Shown here piece after piece: positions 1 to 6,329 of a stretch of 64,000 bases of DNA. Each line of letters starts with the position of its first letter. Positions within the stretch are counted from its first letter, which is position 1. The position numbers and the translations under genes are program-made. This DNA is from Candidatus Zixiibacteriota bacterium. Lineage in GTDB: Bacteria > Zixibacteria > MSB-5A5 > GN15 > FEB-12. The stretch covers positions 203,742 through 267,741 of the forward strand of contig JACZWU010000003.1 in assembly GCA_022571985.1 (NCBI GenBank). The letters are read 5' to 3'. The notes below the pieces were generated by a model that made no database searches, had not been told where the DNA came from, and saw only the letters and a program-made list of their open reading frames with translations.

Positions 1-97
1 TGATAGGAGGCAAGGGATCTGGTACAAAAGCAAGAATACCTTCAGGTATTTTTACTAGTTTCCCTGGGTATTTTTCTGCAAATTCTTCTTTTTTCAT
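1..97 (-). CDS. Fic/DOC family protein, N-terminal fragment (runs off window)
   Basis: Reading leftwards from an ATG at 97, an open frame continues to the edge of the window without a stop. The 32 visible residues begin MKKEEFAEKYPGKL and reach AFVPDPLPP. A segment of the form AF-[IV]-P-x-PLPP shortly after a glycine/lysine-rich start is typical of the N-terminal domain of Fic AMP-transferases, but the catalytic HPFxxGNGR motif lies outside the window, so the assignment rests on one motif. It sits on the AT-rich accessory side of ssrA, where toxins and defence genes are common. The dyads at 134-163 and 299-330 lie upstream of it. Confidence 0.5.
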   Translation of the reverse strand, partial: MKKEEFAEKYPGKLVKIPEGILAFVPDPLPPI

Positions 98-133
98 ATC
101 TATATGATACTTAAGTATACTACACAACACTCT

Positions 134-163
134 TATTATACTTTTTGCTGTTTTAGTATAATA
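134..163. promoter_or_regulatory. AT-rich inverted repeat upstream of the Fic-like gene
   Basis: TATTATACT (134-142) and AGTATAATA (155-163) are perfect 9-base arms separated by 12 bases. The element starts 37 bases upstream of the Fic-like start codon, and the same core recurs in the dyad at 299-330. Repetition of one core beside a possible toxin gene suggests operators, but -10-like AT-rich sequence alone could produce it. Confidence 0.35.
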
Positions 164-298
164 TAAAATACATTAAAAAGTAAGCGGTAAATCGTAATCA
201 AGGCAAGTACTTAGGAGCGTAAGCATCTTACAATTAGAGCTAATTCTCTGTATCATAATAAGTTACCTTGTTATACTTAACTACATATATTGAACACG

Positions 299-330
299 TT
301 ATTATACTTTAAGCTAGAAAAGTATAATAA
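299..330. promoter_or_regulatory. Second AT-rich inverted repeat with the same core
   Basis: TTATTATACTTT (299-310) and AAAGTATAATAA (319-330) form a perfect 12-base-pair dyad with an 8-base loop. It shares its core with the dyad at 134-163. It could be an operator or the terminator of the leftward cassette that ends at 477. The rest of 98-476 holds no open frame that I can support. It also contains an imperfect dyad at 361-388 (TTACT and CTAGA pairing with TCTAG and AGTAA). Confidence 0.4.
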
Positions 331-476
331 GAACTACTAGTACTACATAAACTGCAACAATTACTTAATTCTAGACTTTCTAGAGTAATTTCACTTTCTC
401 AAGAATCTGTAGTTTCTCACTCATCCCACTGCAAGCCGCGGGGCACCTGGCACCTTGTAGTCCCTATCTAGGATAT

Positions 477-971
477 CTATTTGACTAAATTAGCGAATGG
501 TCTCTTGCCATATTGTTTCATATAACTATCAATCAATAGCTTCTCAACTTCTCTTGGGTCGTTATCGCTAGTAGTTTTCCAACAAATCATCAAATCTCTG
601 TAGTTTTTCAATTGCCATATCAAACGTCCACCCCAATGCCCAACGTTTTTCCCCTGACCAAACCGGAGGTATTGCCCCAACCTAGTATACAGAGTGGCCT
701 TACTTGTTGGCCCACCGGCTTTTCCGATATAAACGACCAAAGAAGCAGGAACATAGTTAGCTTTTAGCTCAGAGAGTGAAACGTTAGGGTCTTTTCCCTT
801 GAAAAAACCACCAACTCCAGGGTTAATGAAGTCTGGCTTACCACATTGATCAAGAACCAAATAGATACCCTTCCTCTTCGGTATGAGTGTTTTGTCGTTC
901 CAGAGTGATCCGATAGTCTTGAATCCCGTGAAGCCATTCTCATTTATGTCACTAACGTTATTAAAATCCAT
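477..971 (-). CDS. GIY-YIG nuclease family protein
   Basis: I chose the ATG at 971 (164 residues). A GTG at 989, in the same frame, would overlap the upstream gene by 11 bases. Numbered from the GTG, the GIY-YIG fold is visible: GIY at 41-43, YIG at 87-89, the conserved Arg in LYTRLGQYLR near 103, a Glu in PREVEKLLI near 147-149, and a terminal Asn in PFANLVK. These are the catalytic and structural residues of the family, so the protein should be an active single-domain nuclease. It is the second gene of a leftward pair behind a DUF262-HNH protein. The tight spacing implies translational coupling and a joint role, most likely DNA cleavage in restriction or phage defence. Neither ribosome-binding site is strong. 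The target is unknown. Confidence 0.75.
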   Translation of the reverse strand: MDFNNVSDINENGFTGFKTIGSLWNDKTLIPKRKGIYLVLDQCGKPDFINPGVGGFFKGKDPNVSLSELKANYVPASLVVYIGKAGGPTSKATLYTRLGQYLRFGQGKNVGHWGGRLIWQLKNYRDLMICWKTTSDNDPREVEKLLIDSYMKQYGKRPFANLVK

Positions 972-978
972 ATTTATC

Positions 979-2211
979 TCAGCGATCACCCTTACTCAAA
1001 TTGCATTCCTGACAAGCTATTTGACCATTTGAAACAGTTGTTTCTCCACCCTTAGACCATGGAGTAATATGGTCAGCGTGCCAGTTATCCCACTCACACT
1101 TATTCGCTCCATCACACTTTAGAGTTAACTGACAGAGCCCCTTGTCCCGTCTGTAAATGGCTAACCGTTGCTCGTGCGTGAAAGTTCGATTATTATCCTT
1201 AAACTTTATATCCGGTATTGATTCAAACAAATGACGGCTCAATAACTCATGTCTCCATTTCAGAGAGTCAATTGAATCAGTGCTATGACTTATTCTTCCG
1301 TGATAAGCAATGATCTCTGGATCAGCTTCATCTTCAGATTTTTTGATTTCTTCTTTTCTGTATTTTTCAAAGTCCAAGAACCAATCTTTGATTTCACCCT
1401 TCCTATCTTTGATTACATATTTTTCAGATAAGTATGAAATCAAGGCATACAAAGAAATCGCATTATAGCGTTCCAGTTCGGGTGTCTTTTCTTCAAATGT
1501 ATCAAATAGATAATCTAACAACCTCTTTATTTTCTTTGCCTTTTCTGATTTGTTATCAAAGTCTTTCTGTAATTTATACATCTTGTTCAGATCAGCATTC
1601 TTCACATTACAGATTGAAGATGTCAACTCCAACAGAATCATTTGAGCCGCTACATGATCGAAAGTATAACGTCGGTTTGCAAAACCACAGATTGTAAAGA
1701 ATTTGTGATCAGCCAAGTCTTTCACAAAATCACGCATTTTGCCTGGCATTGCGTTTCGCTTTTCTTGAGCTTTTAGAGTCGTTCCATTTTGTAATCTCAA
1801 AAACATTTCACGAACTTCATCTTCGTCCGTGTCAGTAATTACAACTACATCTAACGGATAAATATCAAATCTCATTCTGAGTTCATCAGGAAGTTCTTCA
1901 TAAGATAGTCCAGCTATTGCATCCCCATTTATAGAGTCCGCATCCTTAGCTATGCGATATTCTCCTGCCCGAAATTCCCAGATAGCCCTCAATCTTTGCT
2001 GTCCATCCACGACATCATATTGATCTGGTTTAGAACTAAGTTTCCTCCAATACATTTTGGGAACATCATAGTTTCTCAAGATCGTATCAATTAACAGTTG
2101 TTTTTGGGACTTGCTCCAAACGGCAGGTCTCTGAAAATCAGGATTAGTATCAATTCTTTCTCGGATACCGCACACGGTTGTCAATGGCCAAGGCTTCTTG
2201 TTATTTTCCAT
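979..2211 (-). CDS. DUF262 (ParB/Srx-like) protein with C-terminal HNH nuclease domain
   Basis: This 410-residue protein has an N-terminal DUF262 domain: NPDFQRPAVW near 23-32, then the hallmark DGQQRL at 69-74. In GmrSD, SspE and BrxU such domains bind and hydrolyse nucleotide to license cleavage. A helical middle region follows. The C-terminus is an HNH module with cysteines at 360, 366 and 372, the catalytic ADH at 379-381, Asn near 395 and a CxxC pair at 400 and 403. All expected metal and catalytic residues are present. It resembles a compact GmrSD- or SspE-type enzyme but carries HNH rather than DUF1524. The next gene encodes a GIY-YIG nuclease and overlaps or abuts the stop, so the two likely form one system. 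Its AT-rich composition and location beside ssrA suggest horizontal acquisition. Confidence 0.85.
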   Translation of the reverse strand: MENNKKPWPLTTVCGIRERIDTNPDFQRPAVWSKSQKQLLIDTILRNYDVPKMYWRKLSSKPDQYDVVDGQQRLRAIWEFRAGEYRIAKDADSINGDAIAGLSYEELPDELRMRFDIYPLDVVVITDTDEDEVREMFLRLQNGTTLKAQEKRNAMPGKMRDFVKDLADHKFFTICGFANRRYTFDHVAAQMILLELTSSICNVKNADLNKMYKLQKDFDNKSEKAKKIKRLLDYLFDTFEEKTPELERYNAISLYALISYLSEKYVIKDRKGEIKDWFLDFEKYRKEEIKKSEDEADPEIIAYHGRISHSTDSIDSLKWRHELLSRHLFESIPDIKFKDNNRTFTHEQRLAIYRRDKGLCQLTLKCDGANKCEWDNWHADHITPWSKGGETTVSNGQIACQECNLSKGDR

Positions 2212-2280
2212 GATCCCCTCATACTCGTATAAATTGTCATTATTCTGATTTGCACATCGTTACTTCACAGTATAGGAAAA

Positions 2281-2415
2281 TCAAAGCTCGACATCAATCA
2301 CTCTCTTAGATCTTCCATTTTGTGCTTTCAAATTCAGCCATTCGAGAACATCATGTTCTTTGAAACGAACAAACCGACCCAACTTGAAATGCGGGATGTA
2401 CCCGACGTGAGTCCA
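2281..2415 (-). pseudogene. Remnant of an excisionase-type helix-turn-helix (HTH_17) protein
   Basis: A frame with no start codon reads 44 residues into a TGA at 2281-2283. It begins WTHVGYIPHFKLGRF and continues VRFKEHDVLEWL. The pattern WTH-x-GYIPH-[FY]-KLG-R followed by RF...D-[VL]-WL is the second half of MerR/excisionase-like HTH_17 proteins. An in-frame TAG lies directly upstream (2416-2418), and the first helices are missing. Such proteins act as recombination directionality factors or small regulators on integrative elements, which fits the neighbouring ssrA duplication. I see no integrase in the window. Confidence 0.6.
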
Positions 2416-2449
2416 CTAATATACTTTTCTGTAGAATATATAAAATCAT

Positions 2450-2573
2450 GGAGGTGGGGGGAATCATCTGAGATGCTGAGCAAAGCGAAGCGAACCCCCG
2501 TCCGAACATAATACCAGGTCGTCATCTACGTGTGTAGTTTGTCTATATCTATTCATCAAAACCGCTGCCGGCA
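2450..2573 (-). repeat. Duplicated 3' end of ssrA interrupted by 26 nt in the T-loop (probable att scar)
   Basis: This segment matches the 3' end of the intact tmRNA gene (2879-2976) almost base for base; I count one mismatch outside the insertion. In transcript sense it carries the acceptor 3' strand, T-arm and adjoining helix. A 26-base insertion at 2466-2491 splits the T-loop. The insert reads, in part, CTTCGCTTTGCTCAGC on the minus strand and resembles the interspersed CTTCG...GCTCAG repeats elsewhere in the window. A displaced ssrA 3' end is the normal trace of tyrosine-integrase insertion into ssrA, so this is probably an attachment-site scar later hit by a small repeat. Confidence 0.85.
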
Positions 2574-2705
2574 CATGTGATATACCTCTTTTAAAAAACT
2601 GACTTCTTATCCAATAAAGTGATACTTTCTCCACGTTGCAACCTAATCTACGAAACGCTCCGCTGTGACCAAATTGTGACTTTTCTCGACGGCTGCGGAT
2701 GCCTA

Positions 2706-2819
2706 TTATGGATTCCTTTTTGGCTGCTTGTCTTGCTTCTTTTGTGCCTTTTGTGCATCCTTGCTTTTTTTCTGCTTGTCGCTCTTATTCTTATCCTTTT
2801 TACCACCTTTGTCACCCAT
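2706..2819 (-). CDS. Small lysine-rich basic protein (37 residues)
   Basis: ATG at 2817-2819 opens a 37-codon frame ending TAA at 2706-2708. The protein starts MGDKGGKKDKNKSDKQ, is almost entirely Lys, Gln, Asp and Ala, and ends QPKRNP. On the coding strand a good Shine-Dalgarno (GGAAAGGA) precedes the start by about eight bases. Very small MGDK-type, Lys/Gln-rich proteins ending in a KQPKR-like tail occur in many environmental bacteria. I recall the type but know no established function; nucleic-acid binding is only a guess from charge. It lies between the intact ssrA gene and its duplicated fragment, directly downstream of tmRNA and on the same strand. The long hydrophobic frame on the opposite strand is its shadow. 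Confidence 0.65.
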   Translation of the reverse strand: MGDKGGKKDKNKSDKQKKSKDAQKAQKKQDKQPKRNP

Positions 2820-2877
2820 GGAGTGGTTCCTTTCCGTTTGAAATTTCCTGTTCTACGAATATTGTGTCGCAATAAAC

Positions 2878-3233
2878 TGGAGGTGGGGGGAATCGAACCC
2901 CCGTCCGAACATAATGCCAGGTCGTCATCTACGTGTGTAGTTTGTCTATATCTATTCATCAAAACCGCTGCCGGCAAACAGGCCACGATAATGACTAGCC
3001 TTTTAGTTTAAGCTGAGCTTAAAGGCGTTGCTCAACCGAGTCTTCATTATCGACGCCGTGGCCCCAACCCCGAAGACAAAGTGTCAGGCACGACGAGCTG
3101 TGCTAAGTTACCTTAGGCAGCCATGGCATATGTATTGCCAATTAGATTGTTTGCTCTGGTTTTTAACGAGGACCTAAGCGACCTCGACACGCCAACAACC
3201 CCTCACTATACCCGTCGAATCCATATCACCCCC
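2878..3233 (-). ncRNA. ssrA: Transfer-messenger RNA (tmRNA)
   Basis: Read leftwards, the gene starts GGGGGTGATATGGATTCGAC at 3233 and ends with a T-arm (GGGGG TTCGATT CCCCC) and CACCTCC, which pairs with the first seven bases. The discriminator A is at 2878. CCA is not encoded and would be added after transcription. The tag frame at 3113-3154 starts from resume codon GCA and reads ANNLIGNTYAMAA followed by TAA. The C-terminal MAA resembles the usual LAA degron. About 356 nt is a normal length for one-piece tmRNA. It rescues stalled ribosomes together with SmpB. The 3' end is duplicated at 2450-2573, so this locus has served as an integration site. Confidence 0.97.
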
Positions 3234-3458
3234 AAATCATGTTTGGGCGTTTCTAAAAATCTCGACATAATCGTCAGGGATTATTTATATAATCTATAGT
3301 AGTAATATACCGTATCGGCTCTTTTTTTTCAAGTGTCCACACTGGAGCCTAAAGTAGTTAACGTCTTCCGGCTCAAAAAGTTCGGGTTAATTCACCTAGA
3401 TTTTTGTTGTCTGAAACAGGTATAAACCCTAACTACTATAGCTTATGGAGAGCCTACT

Positions 3459-4094
3459 ATGATTGACCAATCGGTAATCGCATTTACCATTACCGCCCTG
3501 ATAATTACTTTGACCCCGGGTAATGATACTATTTTGGTATTTAGAAACTCACTATCGGGACATCGTTCGGCCGGATTTGCCACTATGTTTGGGATTTGTG
3601 CCGGTCTTATTGTGCACGGTGCTTTTGCTTCGATGGGCATTTCAGTCATTTTGACCCAATCGGCCACTTTGTTTCAGGTTGTAAAGCTGGCCGGGGCCGG
3701 ATATTTGATATTTTTGGGCGGACAGACGCTCTGGGCAGCCTGGAAAAACCGCGACAAGCAACTTGTTACTTCTCAAAGCGAAAGTTCTCAAAAACCGAAA
3801 AGCGTGGCCAAGTCTTTTGGCGAGGGAGTATTGACGAATGTACTAAACCCCAAAGTTGCTCTGTTCTATCTTTCATTCTTGCCGCAGTTTATCGCCCCGA
3901 CCGATCCGTTTTTTAAACCGCTGCTCTTAGCCGGAATTCATATTGTCTGGGGAATTATCTGGCTGTCGATTGTTGTTTTGATGATAAATAAAATGCGAAA
4001 AATCTTGACCAACCCCAGAGCAAAATCAATCATGGATGCAATTTGCGGCACAGTATTAGTTAGCTTGGGTGTCAGGCTGGCCGTTAACGAATAG
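3459..4094 (+). CDS. LysE/RhtB family amino-acid exporter
   Basis: This 211-residue membrane protein has the length and layout of RhtB/LysE translocators. The family signature TPGND is at residues 19-23 in the first membrane helix. Hydrophobic segments follow near 40-60 and 65-85, with a charged cytoplasmic loop (KNRDK...SQKPK) near 90-120, and then GVLTNVLNPK and three further helices. The family exports amino acids or related metabolites by proton exchange; the substrate cannot be read from sequence. The start follows a purine-rich GGAGAG. The DoxX gene 38 bases downstream on the same strand is probably cotranscribed. Confidence 0.88.
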   Translation: MIDQSVIAFTITALIITLTPGNDTILVFRNSLSGHRSAGFATMFGICAGLIVHGAFASMGISVILTQSATLFQVVKLAGAGYLIFLGGQTLWAAWKNRDKQLVTSQSESSQKPKSVAKSFGEGVLTNVLNPKVALFYLSFLPQFIAPTDPFFKPLLLAGIHIVWGIIWLSIVVLMINKMRKILTNPRAKSIMDAICGTVLVSLGVRLAVNE

Positions 4095-4132
4095 ATTTGG
4101 TTAAGAAAAACAAAATAATATAGGGAGATGTA

Positions 4133-4546
4133 ATGTTTACATTCAGTACCGACCTAAAAGACAACCTGCCCGATTTTGGCCTGCTGTTTTTGCGTATGTC
4201 CGTGGGGCTTTTCATTGTGTTTGGCCACGGCTGGGACAAGCTGCTGAATTTCGGCACCATGTCGTCTCAGTTCCCTGACCCGATTGGACTGGGTTCGACA
4301 ATAAGCCTGGCTTTGACAGTCTTTGCCGAAGTATTCTGTGGCTTGGCTTTTGCGCTGGGACTGGTGACCCGTTTTTCGGCTCTGCCGTTGATAATTTTCA
4401 TGCTGGTGGGGGCGGCTGTCTTCCATGCCGACGACCCCTGGCAGAAAAAAGAATTCGCGCTTTTGTACCTGATTCCGTTTGTAACTGTCTTTTTGTCCGG
4501 CCCGGGAAAATATTCGCTGGACAGGATACTTTTTAAGAATAAATAA
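4133..4546 (+). CDS. DoxX family membrane protein
   Basis: The 137-residue protein has four hydrophobic helices and the DoxX pattern: LLFLRMSVGLFIVFGHGWDK at the start, a central AEVFCGLAFALGLVTRFSAL, and an FHADDPWQKKEFALLYLIPF segment before the last helix. DoxX proteins are small quinone-associated or redox-linked inner-membrane proteins, and most have no assigned reaction. The start codon has a GGGAGA ribosome-binding site seven bases upstream. It follows the LysE gene closely. No hairpin terminator is evident after it; the downstream gap is filled with degenerate repeats. Confidence 0.85.
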   Translation: MFTFSTDLKDNLPDFGLLFLRMSVGLFIVFGHGWDKLLNFGTMSSQFPDPIGLGSTISLALTVFAEVFCGLAFALGLVTRFSALPLIIFMLVGAAVFHADDPWQKKEFALLYLIPFVTVFLSGPGKYSLDRILFKNK

Positions 4547-4946
4547 TCGGACTAAGAGGGCTGACCCTTCGACTCCGCTCAGGGTGACAATGTTGTCATT
4601 GCGAAGCCTTGATGAAATCGGGGTGTGGCAATCTCGTTCATTAACTATTCAGATTTCCGCGGCAGAAAAGGGTGGGATGTTAATACGATACCAAGATGGA
4701 TTCCCGACAACGGTACTCCCCGTGAATACACGGGACTAAAGCAGGAATGACAATAAAGACGACTGGGTGGCCTACCCCACGGGACTATGTTCGCTCAGTA
4801 TGATTCGGGTACCCCATCCGCCTGCTGTTGGATCATGAGGGATAAGAAAATATAGCTCGATAATCTTGAGCTTATATTACTGGCTGGATTCTCGCATGCG
4901 CAAGAATGACGGAATAGGGCGTGGAATGACACACACTGGCAATACG
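4547..4946. repeat. Intergenic stretch of degenerate interspersed repeats
   Basis: This 400-base gap has no supportable gene. It carries several copies of short dispersed repeat families. One is CTTCGACTCCGCTCAGGGTG near 4567-4586, immediately followed by a TGTCATTGCGAAGCC motif. Two are GGATTC-C/T-CG...GAATGAC palindromes, near 4694-4750 and 4884-4912. Related CTGAGC...GTCGAAG elements recur near 41925 and 56927. They look like REP/MITE-type elements moved by a transposase elsewhere. Confidence 0.6.
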
Positions 4947-6002
4947 CTAGTGCTTGTTGTTATTCTTAGCGGGCTTAAGATAAGTATCTAAAAATTTATT
5001 ATTAAGCAAATCTTTGAGCGAGGTATAAATCGAGCGACTCTTATAGCCGAGTTCGTCGCGGGCTTTCTTTGAAGAAAAGGCCCAGTCGTAATCCAAGAGC
5101 CGCACCAGATCGGGGTAGTAAGAAATTTTTGATTTCCCCATCAAGACTCCAAAGGTTACTGCCAGCCGCGAAGTAACTTTATAGAAACTTTTGGGCAATC
5201 TCAACAGATGCGGCGCCAGGCCTACTTCTGTCGAGGCCGCCAGTGCCAGCTCACGCGCTGTAATGTTATCGCCGCCGAGAATATAACGATTGCCCGGCCG
5301 CCCCTTTGTCAGGGCTACGACTATTCCTTTGGCACAATCGCGGATATCGACCAGATTCAGGCGATTGGGCAGGTCCGGCAGGATTAATCTTTTGAGCATC
5401 TTTTTGGCTTTGGCGCGGTCATTTAAGCCTCGCGACGGCGCTATGACTATCGATGGATTTACAATGACCAGTTCCATCTGACTATTCTCTGCCAGCTTAA
5501 ACAATTCTGTTTCGGCGGCATGTTTGGTCATAATGTACGGAATACGCAAGGCCGATAAATTAAACTCAAACTCTTCGTTGGCCAGGTCGGTGTCGCATTT
5601 TAGATGTTCCGAATTTTTTGTGCGCGGCACTCCGCCGACTGCCGCAACCGTGGAAATATGCAGAAACCTCTTTACACCATTTTTCTGAGCGGCATTAAAA
5701 AGATCTACCGCCGCCATGGTATTGACCCCCGCAAACTGAGTGAATCTGTCCTGACGAAAATTTACTATGGCAGCCGTATGAATAACGTAATCGATACCTT
5801 TGGTCAGCCCGGACAGAGCCTCCCGGCTGCGCAAGTCGGTTTCTCTTTTTTCCAGACCCAGCGAATCCAAAAAGCTGCAATCGGAGTCGGATCTTACCTG
5901 GGCCACGGGTTTGAGCCCGAGTTTGCTCAATTCATAGATAATTTGCTGCCCCAAACGTCCGCTGGCACCGGTTACCAGTATATTTTTGCCTTGTAGTGTC
6001 AT
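4947..6002 (-). CDS. Extended SDR: NAD-dependent epimerase/dehydratase or 3-beta-HSD-like reductase
   Basis: This 351-residue protein shows the extended short-chain dehydrogenase fold. The nucleotide-binding TGASGRLG is at 11-18, VIHTAA near 73-78, and the catalytic YxxxK is Y156-K160 (YIMTK). A Ser/Thr pair sits in HISTVAA near 115. The C-terminal part resembles dihydroflavonol-reductase or 3-beta-hydroxysteroid-dehydrogenase-type enzymes more than sugar-nucleotide epimerases. The substrate is unknown. It is a single leftward gene divergent from the carbamoyltransferase cluster. A second family member occurs at 14688-15683. Confidence 0.85.
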   Translation of the reverse strand: MTLQGKNILVTGASGRLGQQIIYELSKLGLKPVAQVRSDSDCSFLDSLGLEKRETDLRSREALSGLTKGIDYVIHTAAIVNFRQDRFTQFAGVNTMAAVDLFNAAQKNGVKRFLHISTVAAVGGVPRTKNSEHLKCDTDLANEEFEFNLSALRIPYIMTKHAAETELFKLAENSQMELVIVNPSIVIAPSRGLNDRAKAKKMLKRLILPDLPNRLNLVDIRDCAKGIVVALTKGRPGNRYILGGDNITARELALAASTEVGLAPHLLRLPKSFYKVTSRLAVTFGVLMGKSKISYYPDLVRLLDYDWAFSSKKARDELGYKSRSIYTSLKDLLNNKFLDTYLKPAKNNNKH

Positions 6003-6082
6003 AATTTATCTGTAAAGTTGACCGAATATGTTGATAAATCAGTTATATTCAAAGTGAATTTTAATTTTTTAATATTTCATAT

Positions 6083-6328
6083 ATGAAAAAGTTTCTGAAA
6101 AAAGCCTGGGAAGGCTGGAAAAAAATAGCGCATCGGATTGGCAGGTTCCAAACCATGCTATTGATATCTCTATTTTATTTTCTGGTTATTGCTCCACTGG
6201 GGTTGTTGTTTCGACTTTTCGGCTGGGACCCGCTTGAAACCAAAGGTTTCAAATCCAGCAAACAATCGAGCTGGAAAAAATTCGACAGCAAATCGCACGA
6301 ATTTGAGTCACTGAAGCACCAAAGTTGA
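6083..6328 (+). CDS. Small membrane protein at the head of the carbamoyltransferase cluster
   Basis: The 81 residues have a basic N-terminus (MKKFLKKAWEGWKKIAHRIG), one strong hydrophobic helix near 24-45 (MLLISLFYFLVIAPLGLLFR), and a polar serine- and lysine-rich tail. Its stop is followed after one base by the carbamoyltransferase ATG, so the two are translationally coupled. I recall similar one-helix proteins beside NodU/CmcH-type carbamoyltransferases but no assigned function. It may hold the enzyme at the membrane. The tail carries no catalytic motif. Confidence 0.75.
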   Translation: MKKFLKKAWEGWKKIAHRIGRFQTMLLISLFYFLVIAPLGLLFRLFGWDPLETKGFKSSKQSSWKKFDSKSHEFESLKHQS

Positions 6329-6329
6329 T

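Noticed and set aside
2334..2525. Leftward 63-codon frame over the HTH remnant and tmRNA fragment
   Set aside because: The HTH-like residues are in another frame and this one translates the T-arm fragment. No conserved motif.
2619..3011. Rightward hydrophobic open frame of 130 codons
   Set aside because: It is antisense to the lysine-rich gene and crosses into ssrA. The hydrophobicity arises from reading Lys/Gln codons on the opposite strand.
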